Part shown: piece by piece, positions 13,501 through 25,692 of the stretch
Position numbering within the stretch: position 1 is the stretch's first letter
Layout: every line of letters starts with the position of its first letter
Assembly (NCBI GenBank): GCA_905250885.1
Contig: CAJNOQ010000342.1
Location: 1-54,125, forward strand
Length of the DNA: 54,125 nt
Origin: Didymodactylos carnosus
Lineage: Eukaryota > Rotifera > Eurotatoria > Philodinida > Philodinidae
Direction of reading: 5' to 3'
Notes under the pieces: generated by a model
The model's database searches: none
Seen by the model: the letters and a program-made list of their open reading frames with translations, nothing else
What the model was told of the DNA's origin: nothing
Translations under genes and position numbers: made by a program

Positions 13501-16500
13501 TCATCAGGGTATCTCTTTACAATATGTTTAATATAAGCCAGGCTTATATTACAACTTATTATCAAAAGACATAAAATATTGCTTGATGAGTTTTATTTTC
13601 AAATAAAACGAAACGCGTCGCAATCAAAAAGTAGTTTTATGGTTGAAGCGCTTTTTTTTCTACAGAAAACATTTAACTATAAAAGTCTAAGTCATAAGTT
13701 GGGTTCAAGGAGCCTTATTTTAAGACACTTGCTCTAGTATCACTCTCTATCTCTGTTCATAACAATCAGAAACGCGTCTAATAACAGTTTTTGTTTTTTA
13801 CTCTATTTTCTAATTACGTACTAGTATAAATGATAATAGAATAGACCAGCCAAGAAAAGACTCAATATAAACTATGAATTCCGAAAAAAGAACAGCTCAC
13901 TTGAACTCACTTGAAAGCAGAAAGAAATGTTTTATTTCAACTCGTTCTGGTCATAATCTTACGAATATAAAGCTATATTAGTTTTTCACAGTACATTGCT
14001 CAAGTATATTATCCTGAATGTTACTTTACCGTATTTACCTAGTGATTTATCGTTTTGTGAATGCGTCCGCTGTGCTTGTGTTTGTTGATGATCTATAGAT
14101 CGCGGTGATAAAACTATTCGTTGTGGTGTTAAAGATGAGGAGGATACTGCGTATGGGGAAGGCTGCAAGCGATACGGACTTGTTGATGGTGTTCGATGAA
14201 AATCGTTATTATCATTCAAATGATAAAACATATGTTGTTCATGTGGTGAAGGAGAATGTGATTGATTTGGTTTCAAATGTTCTTGTAATGGTATCAAATC
14301 AGTTAATAGTTGATGTGGAAGTGGAAGATAACGTCTTTCTGGTTTAATTTGATTGAAAGGATTTTGTTGCTGAATAGTCGCTGCTTGCTGCATTTGGCTT
14401 GGTGTTATGTAGTTTAAAACGCCAAATATTGCACTGTTATCTGTTTTATTGTTATGATTGTGATTAGTTATTTGATTTCGTAAAATAACATCTGCATGCA
14501 AATTTGTTGTAGAATGTTGTGGAGCATGAAGTAATGAAGTTGGATAAGCATCGGCGTGTGATGGATGCGAATATTGATGGAATGTCAGAGATGAGTTTTG
14601 TGACGGTTGATGGTGGTGAGTATGATGATGTTTTGTTTTATTATTTCCACTGTTATTCTGTTTTTTAGCATAATTTGTTTCGTGCTGTTGTAATTGTTGG
14701 AGTGGTATTGAGTGAGAACCATAATTCTGACTACTGAAAGTATTATCACTGCTCTATTAAAATAAAAAAAATGAAAATAACTATTCCATTTGTTGTTACT
14801 TAGCGATGTAAAAAATAATAGATTTATAAAAAGTTACGGAAAATTTGAATGTTTGAAACGATAAGACTGCAGTTAGTACATGATATTCATATTTAATGTC
14901 GTTAGTGGAATATATACTCACTTGTCTATACATCTTCTTTTGTGAGTCGTGGTGCTGTTGCTGATACAAATGATGACAGAAAATAGCTTGTGGTAATGGA
15001 TTTCTTTGTGTGTCATCATGTGATAATGGATTTCCTTGTGTCTCATCATGTGAATATGATTTCATTTGAAGAAATTTGTTTTCAGAATGTGATTTTCTGA
15101 GTTTTTCGTTGTACTGATGCTCACTCGACAAAAAACGTAGACCACCAGGTAAACCAATTGTGTGATTAATATCATCATGTGATGTATGACAGTGTTGTTG
15201 TCTGTGAGGGGATGGAGAATTATGATTTGATATTGGTAGCATGGCATTATCCATCATTCTTGAATTATTAGAAGGATGATTTAAAAGATCCATAGATTGA
15301 TGTGTGGTAAGATAATCTTGTACATTTCTCATGTTATCGTTATCTTTATGATGACCTAAAGCAAAAGACATCGAATGAATAACTCGAACATATATATTTT
15401 CGGTGAAAATCAATTACATTTAAGCTAGACTAAATGAGAATCTGTTTACATCTAAGGCATCACAGATATAACAGATTTATTAAGTATCGTACTTATTTAT
15501 AATTTCAATCTTGAGTTTTCTACTTACTTAATTGAGTTTGTATTGATAACGGCTGTTGTTTTCGATTTTTGAATGTTGGATTTAGTTGATGAGTTATCTG
15601 ATGGTGATCTTGTTGTTGTTGCACACTAAGTGGATTCTTTATTGCATACGCGGGAAGTGCATGCCGTTCAATAACCGATGATGAAACTGATCGTATACGG
15701 GATTTATCATCATAACGTGTCGTAAATGGATGAAACGTTTGTTGAGAGTGGATGGACGTAAAATTATGAAGATAATCGTCATTCACATCTTCTTCTTCGC
15801 TTTTTATCTGTACCGAACGATATAATGGTGGACGTTTTGTTTGTTGTTTGTTTAATGGAGGTGATACGGAAGTCGTTGACAATGGCGTAGTGGATGATGA
15901 ACAATGAGCAGAATCGGGTGTCAAACAATTTATGAAAGAATGACTGATGAGAGTTGGCGGCGTTGGCTTGTTGTTCAACGATTCATCAGGACGTTTACGC
16001 TTGGGACGACGTTTAATGTCGGAGTCTTCACGTGTAACAGTTGAACGTTTTTTCGAATCTGACAACTGTTGACTACTTTGTGGCTTCTACAAATGAAAAC
16101 ATGTGTTCTATGTTAAACAAATCTTTCATAATAATTATTTTACGTACGTTGTCAGTAGAAAATCCACCGTGTAATCGCATATGACCATTTAAAGCAGCGC
16201 CATTTTTAAATGTTTTCTTGCATAATTGACACTGCACGCATTTTTCTTCGTCAAATCTAAATATAGCTTGAACGGTTCAGAAAAGAATTTTAAACTGTTT
16301 AAGCCGCTTACGTATATGTTGGCAAAATTTTATTTCCCGCCTTTTGTCCTGTTCCTAAATCAACTTGTTGTTGTTGCTGTTCAAGATTTTCGGTTGATCT
16401 CAGTGAGTCATTTGAGTCCATGGAGTAATCTCCTTGTAAATTTGATGAACTTTCTTTTGTTTTAACATATGCTGTTTCAGGTAAGTATTGTTTATAATCA

Positions 16501-18822
16501 TCATGACCGCCTTCATGTATGGCTGCTAATATATCTTGATGTTGATTTTCGATGTGACGTTTCAATGATCGAGCATCACAATAAGTACGAGAACATCCTG
16601 GTGCCTTACATTTATGGGGTTTATCTTCTTCGTGTGTAAGCATATGACCATGTAGATGATCTAATCGTTTAAAACCCTAAGATTTAAAATGTAAAAATAC
16701 AATTATTATAAATAAAAAGTAACTAAAGTAAGAACCTACTTTATTGCATTTTTCACATTTATGTCGTCGATCTTGCGAATGTGTGAGCTTGTGTTTAGCT
16801 AACGCACTTTTATTAGCAAATATTTTTGTACAATCCGCATACGTACAACAATGACGATTTTGTAGAGATTGAAATGGATTTTTTATTTGTGTTGAACCAT
16901 TGGTAGTCATAGGCGTTGATGTTTTTGCACGATTAGGATCCATTTTCTTACGAGTTTTTTTTTGTACAACAATCGGTACAGTGACAGGTGTCGTTGTTGT
17001 TCTTTGTGAAATCGATTCAACCTTTGTGCCTGAAAAATAATCGAAATAAAACTGATATTAATGACAAACATATTTGCATTGCGTGCGTATGATATTAAAA
17101 AATATATTGCCATCAGACTAGAGTAATAAAGATATGCCCTATATAAAAAGTTGATAGCAAACGTTTTGTTTTTACCGTTTTCATTTAATAATCGGTCGAC
17201 AATCATATCGGGTGTTGTTGTCGTGTCTTTACTCTGTTCGTTCTCAATCATACAATCAGTATTTGTCATTAATGGCTTCTTTTTTGTTGTTAAACTATTA
17301 TCATAATGATCTTTCTCATTATCTGAATTATTTATTGTTTTACCGTGTGAATGATGGTGATTATTCAATGTTTTTATTAAATCTTTATTTGTATTAAACA
17401 CAGTATCATTCAACGTTTGTTGTTCCGTTTTATTTGATGTTACAGATGCATCAAATGTAAAATAAGATTTTGATCGAGACGATGTTTCATTGTTATTTAA
17501 TTGAAAACCGGCACTATGCAATGGACTCGATTGATTAAATGATTGTTGAAAACTTTTACATGTTGACGGTGATAAAACAGGTTGGTGTTGCATGAGATGA
17601 AGATGATTGTCTGGATGATTGTCTGGATGATCGTCTAATGCTAATGGATTTGGTGGTGTGTTGAGTACTTGAGAATGTCCACGAATGTATAATGGAGATG
17701 TTTGTGAAAGATGTGGTTGATCTTGAGATGATTGTTTATCTTGGTCCACTCCACTAGCGGATTGTGGCTGGTTTTGTTGTTGTTGTTTTTGTTTTTGTTG
17801 TAGAATCGCATTTGAAGTAGCATCCACGTCAGCTAGAAAAGAAACATGAAAAATATATAATTAAAACCGATCTGTCGTAACTAACACCATAAAGAAATTA
17901 TCAGCTTAAAAGTCATCTTACCAACAAGTGCATCGATTGAAGCTGAAGGATCTTCATCATCATCATCATTATTATTATTATCATCGTTGACGTCGATTCG
18001 ATTGTTATTGTTGCTGGTGTTATTATAATGCATTTTTTGGTCATTATTGACATTTATTGAATGTTCATGTAAATGTGCAACCATTAGTGGATTGAGAGCA
18101 TTATTTGACCATTGTGATGTAGCTAAAAGACGAATATTTGAGTTATTATTGTTCGAATTTAATGTTTTTGGTGTTGAAGCCCTACTATTTGTATGATTTA
18201 ATATTAATGGAGAATGTAATTGAATTTGAGACTGTTGTGTCTGTTGATTATAAGAGTGTTGAATTGTTGACGATTGTTGAATTAACGCCATTTTTTGATG
18301 TCTAGGTGATGTAACGATAGAAATATTAGAGCTATTATTTGGTGAAGCTGGTACAGAATTATATCGTTGCACTGGTGATTGAGGTGGTGGAAAAGTGAAT
18401 GCCGTGGTATTATTAATCAGCGTATGCTGTTGGTTAGGCGATGATATGTGTGATGTTAAAAAAGGATATGTATGAGGAGTATGACTACCGGTACGTTGTT
18501 GAGACTGAAATGGTGTATTGACAGTTATTGCGTACATTTGTTGTTGTTGCTGAATATGTTGATGATGAGGTTGAATTACATAAGAGGCTGAATACGGTGA
18601 TGATTGTTCATCAACTATTGTCAAATCAATACTCAAGTCTTTTGGACGACTTGAACGTCTCATTGTTGAAAATGCAACATTATGATTTGTATGAAATAAA
18701 TCTGTTGAATTATTAGAAATACCAGAAGAAGATTGTTGCTGTTGTGTTTGAGATCCATTGATATATCCATACTGTTGCGATGACTGTTGATTAACCCCAA
18801 CAAGTGGTTGAGTAGTATACAT
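10594..18822 (-). CDS. ELM2-SANT C2H2 zinc-finger co-repressor (TRERF1/ZNF541/MIDEAS type)
   Basis: Large nuclear regulator, predicted 1996 residues. Exons on the minus strand, in order: 17922-18822, 17176-17832, 16740-17029, 16312-16676, 16148-16256, 15528-16086, 14922-15355, 14030-14753, 12588-13142, 12199-12456, 11986-12142, 11623-11873, 11290-11562, 11139-11227, 10861-11076, 10746-10802, 10594-10689; all junction phases agree. Residues 1-580 are Q/N/S/H-rich. Three C2H2 fingers lie near 585-667 (one ends RLDHLHGHMLTH), a fourth near 740-770 (KNGAALNGHMRLH), the ELM2 domain starts near 1735 (INVGEQYQVNIPE), the SANT domain follows near 1847-1895 (EIWTKQEINLYNQ, then GTKSVKQCIEYYY), and a fifth finger lies near 1955-1980. 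In this family ELM2-SANT binds HDAC1/2 (MiDAC complex), so recruitment of deacetylase to DNA is inferred. Exon 8 could end at 14039 instead. An AG two bases before the ATG allows an upstream non-coding exon or trans-splicing. Confidence 0.88.
13315..13450. mobile_element. 136-bp palindromic MITE inside an intron of the ELM2-SANT gene
   Basis: The two arms (about 13315-13370 and 13395-13450) are almost perfect reverse complements, running TATAAAAACTTTAGTACAA inward from each end. TA at both outer edges fits a TA target duplication as in Tc1/mariner-type MITEs, but because the arms themselves end in TA this is not proof. The short loop carries an extra partial copy of AACTTGGCTT. The element lies in intron 8, the longest intron of the gene. 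Confidence 0.8.
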
Positions 18823-21800
18823 TGCTTATACACAAAAAATATATATCACGTATACTTGTAAAGACGACAAAATCATAACAAATATATAGATGAATTGAGA
18901 ACGTAAAAAACTTAAAATCACTGTAAAATGCACCGATACTTTAGTTCCATATATACTGGAAAAAAAGTAAAAATAATAATAAAAAAAATAGATAAATCTA
19001 AAAATGGAATATAAATATTATAAATAACATAAAACTATTATTAGTAGATAAATCAAAAGACGCCACTAATCAAATACTAATTTGGATTACGAAGAGTCAG
19101 TTGAAGAAGCAACAATCATCCAAAATGACTATGACTTTTCATTTTCTCGCTGTTAATCCGTGAAAAACATCTAAAGTTTAAAAAAAGATAGATAGTTAAC
19201 ATAGCTGAAATTTCATATTCTAGGACGAAACTGTCTATTAGAACTACATTTAATCTTTTAAAAAATGATAAATACGAGTGTATACATGCATATAAAACTC
19301 TATTAGACATACATTAACTTAGTATTATATATTAGTTCAATATTTCTGATCCACATGCTTCTGAAAATAAATTTTCCTAGTCAAAATTTTTAAGATAACG
19401 TTTATCTACTGTTCCCTATAAGTGTTTTTCCTTATAGCAAATAAGAATGAAGGTATGTTTATTATTTGTTTAAAATTACAAAATTTAGAAAAACACGCCT
19501 TCTTTGCCTTCAAATTGGTATCCGATTATTTACAATTAAACTTCTCAAAAATTTTCTTTATGAATCATAACTATAATAATCAACATATGCATGTTGGTAC
19601 TTCACTTGATGGTTAGCAGATAAATAAACCTAAATGTATGTGTATAGTAACGAATGGAGAAAAAAAAACCTTGACAGATCAATAGGAAAAGAGAAGGAAC
19701 TGATGAGTCACTATATATAATGTTATTTTCTCTTAAAAGCAAACATGCATACATATGATGAGAAGAAAAAAAATAATTGTGTGGTATTTATATGTATTTT
19801 TTTTAATGCATGTGTACCTCGTCTCTATTGATGTATCATACCTAAGGAGGATGAATAAAAGAAAGAACATCATTTTCTTTGTGTATAACAAATACAATTT
19901 TATGTTTTTTTTCTTCTTCTTTATATGTGCTAAAGGCACATGTTTTTGTTTTTTCAAAAAAAAAAATAAAAAACTACAATGAAAGAAACATATTGTTTTT
20001 GAATGTCAAAAGAAAAAATAATAATAGAATGATCTAAATCTACAATACAAATAAAATGAGAATTTTTATAAATAAACTATCGAACTTTCACCTTATAATA
20101 TTAAAAAAAGAATTGTTGGGTAATATAAAATTTTTTATAACATTCAGTGTGCATAGTTTCATTAAATAACAAGTAAGTACTTGAAAAGAAAGTGGCAGCC
20201 GGTATCTATAAGAGTTGCAGTTAATTAATTTGTTTCTTTTATTCAATAGCCTTCATCATTTCAATGACTCCTGGAAAAAAACAAGGTTTTGTTTCTCTCT
20301 CTCTCTCTCTAAAAAGGAATATTATACATAAAAAATGAAAATGAGTTTGTTTGATCTTCGATAAAAAAAAGAGCTGGTAATGAAAACCTTATAACATAAG
20401 TACATTTTTTTTTTACTAACGAAAAAAAATAATTCAGATAGAAAACGTGTACTATAATACTATTTCACTTTTATTCTGAAAGGTTTATTAATTATGGAAA
20501 TGATGCAGTTTCACCATCCATAAAGACAATTGGATAACAGAAAAATTCAGTAATTACCTCCCTCTCATCTAATCTATTTTTCATGGAAAATTTTTTACTT
20601 TATCTCGTTTAGGTTTAATGAAGAAATTTGTCTGTGATAATGTTAAAACTAATTCACAATTAGCTCATTTACATTTGTATTTTGTAATCCCTAGAGGACT
20701 TATAGAGAAGTACAATAAGATGTTTGTTTTATACTATCACGCAATAATAATTAATTGTCATAGGTTTGACATAGTCAAACAGTCAAATGTTCAAAAATAA
20801 TGATGAACATTAAGTACCTTTTTTAATCATATTTTTGTATCAATAATCGGGTAACCGTTATCCTATTTAATCGACGTCTTTATATTTACTCTCATTTTAT
20901 TATTTTTTTTTGTGAATAAACGTAATTAGAAATTGTGTCTGGAAAAAAAATAGTTCTTAGAAGATGAATATACTATCACTCGTTCTATTCTCTATTTCTT
21001 TTAGTCTAAGGACAAACAATTCTGATTTTTACGTTTTCTCTACTACAACAACAACAAAAAAAAAAAAAGAAAAAGAAAAAAAACATTTTACTTTTAGTCT
21101 TTTATATCTCTATTCTATTACATAATGATCCTACGTTAGTAGTGTGACATAACTTTAGACTTATAGAGTAAAACATTTTTTAATGAGTTTATTGCATTCT
21201 TCCTGCTTTGACAAAGTGAGATAGCGATGTTAAGTTAGAGTATAAGCTCATTAACTAATACAAATAACATCCTATAACAAAAAAAAAAGAAGTTTTTTCG
21301 TTGAAAAAAAAACCTCTTTCTAGTCATTCTATCTTTCCTTGAAACGTTATTTATAAATAGTGTTTGCAAAATAAAATGCAGTTAAACATTACATATAATT
21401 AGCCTATGACTTTTCTTTTTCAAGAAGTACTTTGATTAATCAAAACAGACTTTTCTTTTATAAGAGTTCATGAAAAAAACCGGGAAAAATTAAAATACAA
21501 GACATTGTCCTCTGATACGGAAGGACACTTGTCAGTCTTTACTTGCTAATCGCATATTTTCTTCTATTTTATACAAACTCAAACGTAAATAAATTAAAAA
21601 TATCCATTATTGTCAATAAAAGTGACTAGTTTAACCTGACGACTGCAATTTATATTTGCGTAGCAGAAACACTAAGAACAATGGAGAAAGAAAAGGAATA
21701 AGTTCTTCTTTCTTTATTCATCGAATTTAAAATCTGTTCAAATTAATCAAATAAGGTCTTTCATTATTAATAATGGTGAACATCTGTTTATTTACCTTAA

Positions 21801-24174
21801 GTTGACAAAAAAAAACATTTTCGTGTTTATGGAATGTTGTAAGAAAAAAAGTCTTTGTACTTTTTTGCCAAAAATTACGTTGAAAATTCTAGAAGATCTC
21901 ATTGACTATCCTAAACATGATTCCTCTTTCCAAATTCGATAAAAAATGTTTCGTTCATTAAAATAATAATTTCAAAGTGAAGTACTTTTTTCAGACATGC
22001 GATCAATCATAGATATAATTCAATAGAATAAAGAAACTATGCTCATGTTTCGAAATAGCTTAGGTTTAATCAGTAGAATCTACTCTCTAGAGGATATTTC
22101 TACTCTATAATAGAGATAAAAAGTGAAGGAAGTTCATCAATGAAAAAAATATATAAAAATTAAATGTGTCAGCTTTGCGGTAAAGATCTGACGTTAGCGT
22201 TTATATGTCCAACACTAATTTAAAGATCGACTATCTTTCTTTTTCCATGTCAAAATTTGATCATATATCGAGGTAAATTTGTGAAATATTATGTGTAAAA
22301 AATAAAATAAAAGAGAAAATTCAATGTACTAACTAAAATAATTGTCACTAAAGGCCAAACTTAGAATGAGCAACGTACTAGAAATTCCATTTCCGAAGGG
22401 AACTCTTTTTTAAACATTTTTTTAACTCTCAATATTTTTAAAGCGACTATAATTCACTTAACTCTAAGCGAATATCATTGGTAATATTAAACGATAATCT
22501 CCTCTCCAGAACCCTAATTCCTTTTCAATAGATTCGGACAAAAAGTAGAAAGATTTTTTTCTTGCGTCGTTCCACGAACTCAAAACTTTTTTTTTTTTTT
22601 TTTTGTCAAATAAATAGGTGTCCACCATTATTAATAACTTAACTCCATCATCTTAACACCATCATTAATAACTAATTAATTCGACGGGTAATGACAGGTT
22701 AACTTAGCTTCTTAGATTTTCGTTTTATATTCAAAATCAATGAAGGTTAAAGTTTGTCCATTTTCTCTTACGAAAGTAATAAAAATGAATTAATTCAAAT
22801 TGTTTACTGCTGTTCCCTCCCACATAGAGAACACGAAAGAGAAAAAAAACATTTTTCGTTCTTTATTCGTTTTGTGTTGCATTTAGACAGAGAAATGACG
22901 CATCGTCATCAATAGGCGTGCAAATATTTTGGAAAATAAAGGAAAAAATCGAATGATTACTTAGAAAGAACAACTCATTGTGTATTCAATATGTTTACGT
23001 GGTAAATAAAGATAAATAATGTATAAGATGGGTGTAAAATACTATCGTTAGACGATAATATTATTAAAACATCAATACTAAGTCTAATCATAATCTACTT
23101 TTTAACCTGTAGTTTTCAGTGGCTAATTTTGACAATAGTGACAATAAAGTCTACCAATATATCAAGGTAGAATTACCATTTGTATTGAATTTGTAAAAAA
23201 ATAAGAATTCATTAATTTATTTTCAAATCGAATTACTATCAAAAAACTTTATTGAGTGTGCAAGTTCAGCAACATCTGAATACGTACTCAGTATATCAGA
23301 AAAAATATTAAAAACATGTAATATAAAAAAGAAAAGTATACGAGATGTTTTTGTGCATGTTTTTTTTTTTAATTATTTTATTGATATATAAACAGAAAAG
23401 ACATTTTTATGCACGGATTCTCATTAAATTAAAGCTATTATAATTGCCAAGTGTACTGTTCCGTTATTTGATGATTTGAATTTATGAACTACTAACATGC
23501 ATTAATTATAATGAGAGATAATAAGTATAACCAATATATTTTCATAGTCATAGAAATATCTATATATGTACCGTTATTACTCTTTAAACATTAGAAAAAC
23601 TTACTAAATTTTGTAGATTCAGTATACGCTTAGCTTTCTGTAGTTTGTTCAAAACGTGTAATTTAGCTGGATCCATAATAGTATAACCAATATTCTGAAT
23701 AATATGCGTACTCTATGTATACTCTACGAAAAATTTGTACACTTTATGACGATTGTCTTTGCTGTTCATATATCAATAAGATTAAAAAAATTATGTACAA
23801 AAATGTTTTCATGCATTTTTCTCTCTTTTTCCTACACAATTCTGTGTTTTTGATTCTTACAAAATCCTCGTTTCTGATTCAGATATTATTGACAATAAGG
23901 AATATTTGACAAATCTGATTTCTTTTTAATATTTTTTTTTTCGTTGCGCAAGTTAAAACGGAGAAAAAAAATTATATTCCAGTGATATGACGAATTTTTT
24001 TTACAGGTTATGACGTGACAGGTTACAGCTAACCAAAAAGTTGTCTCGACAACTTTACAACTTTAAATAGACTATTTAACTTTCTACTTAAAATAGAAAG
24101 TGCTGACCACAATCCTATGGTTATTGAGAGAATTAGTCGAATGAGAAATACAGCACAACCTCGTTTTAAATTAA
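18823..24174. other. Long gene-poor stretch upstream of the ELM2-SANT gene
   Basis: No convincing gene is visible. Microsatellite CT lies at about 20296-20311 and several poly-A/T tracts occur. One segment, 23605-23676 on the minus strand, reads as a 24-codon open exon beginning with ATG and ending at a strong GTAAGT donor; it is discussed as a finding. The rest probably holds the promoter and 5' UTR introns of the ELM2-SANT gene. Confidence 0.4.
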
Positions 24175-25692
24175 AGAACGCGCATCGCATTACTTTGATC
24201 CCACGAAAAATGTCTCTTTACCATATATTTATCATTTATATGCTAATAATTCAAAGAAAAAGACGAGAAAGTTAAGCGAAAAAGCCGGACTATTTTGACA
24301 AAAGAATGCCATTGAATCAAATTGAGTCATACATCAATTTTATCATTCGTTGAAGAGCAAATACTTAATCTGTACAACATTTATATATGTCTAAAAGCAT
24401 TGATTTATAGTTCTTAATTGCGGAGAATTTCTCGTTGTGTTGAATATCATTGTAATATAGTATCAAACATTATAATACAATTTTTAACGCCCATCTCAAT
24501 TATGAAAAATAAATTGAGTGTTTTTCTGTGAAATTTTTCCAGAAAAAAGCAACGGAAAGCTCGCTAAAAACTAACGAAAACACATAGAAGTTATAAAAAT
24601 GTATACAATACTAAACGCTTTTTCCATCAAGGTATTTGAAAATTAGTTTGTATACGTTTGAGTAATCCAAATAGTAAACTTGCAAATTTTTTAAATTTTA
24701 AATTTCCAAAAAATATTTGAAAATTGAAGGAAACGTTCTTACAATATAGATTTTCATTTATAAAGATAGAAATCTATTTTTTCCATCGAATTTCATCATC
24801 AATGTGATCGTATACACAATGAAAAAGTTTAACTCGCAAATACCGTAAAGATATCTAGAAACTCTTTCAAGCTTTTTGACATGAACGAGATAGACTAATC
24901 ATCTTCAACATCAAAACTTTTTCAACGATCAATGCAGTGAGATGAAAGGTTGTACACACTCTTATTTTCCTCAGTTAATGTGGAACACTTGAAAATTTTA
25001 GCAGAAGTAGAAAAAACATATCTTCTCTAAAAGTATTAGTTACTTTTATAATATTTGAGGTGTTTGGGTACAAAACATGACATAGTATGTGATAAATAGT
25101 ATTAAACAGTATATTTATTCAAAAAATTTTAATCTGTCATGCGATAAGTATGTCATACAAATCAAGTGCTCTTCAACGAATGATAAAATTAATGTATGAC
25201 TCAATGTGACTCAATGGCATTCTTTTGTGCCAATAGTCGGCTTTTTCGCTTAACTTTCTCGTCTTTTTCTTTGAATTATTAGCATATAAGTGATAGATAT
25301 ATAGTAAAGAGGAATTTTTCGAAATTAAGATTACTTAACCAGAATCCTAACTGGTGAATAAGCTAGAAACCAAAGTTGTTAGTAATTACTTACAGACCCT
25401 TATAAGGTTGCCATTTGGTCCTCTGTGGTCCTAGTGTTCGACTTGTATTCTGTATGGATGGAGTTCTGTTCCCGATAAAAGATATTTCATCAACTTCTAC
25501 GCGCGTTGGACGATATTCTTCGCTTAGGATCACTCATAGTCATAGTTTGACTCAAGTCTTACATCTTTCGAGTTTGAAGGTGACTTTGTGCACTGACGTA
25601 ACTACAATTTTTATTAAAGTGCATGTAACTAATTACTAACAACTTTGCTTTCTAGAAATTTCTCGCGTGACCAAAGTAATGCGCTGCGATCT
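24175..25692. repeat. Inverted-repeat element with a second element nested in its right arm
   Basis: The left arm 24175-24360 is contiguous. Its complement on the right is split into 25166-25320 (inner part, about 90 percent similar by eye over 150 bp, including TTCAAAGAAAAAGACGAGAA) and 25662-25692 (outer part, containing GCATTACTTTG in inverted form). Between the two right-hand pieces sits about 340 bp whose own ends, 25362-25397 and 25621-25659, are inverted copies of each other (AAAGTTGTTAGTAATTA). The simplest reading is one palindromic element into which a smaller inverted-repeat element later inserted. The open frame 25415-25639 falls inside the nested element and is not supported as a gene. 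Confidence 0.75.

Noticed and set aside
13541..13568. GGCTTATATTACAACTTATTATC resembles, from memory, the bdelloid spliced-leader sequence (shown here split: GGCTTATATTAC / AACTTATTATC)
   Set aside because: It has extra and mismatched bases, no GT donor follows, and I cannot verify the leader sequence; most likely coincidence in intron DNA.
19733..19982. Overlapping frames on both strands
   Set aside because: They are built from poly-A/T tracts (K- and F-rich translations) without splice or domain signals.
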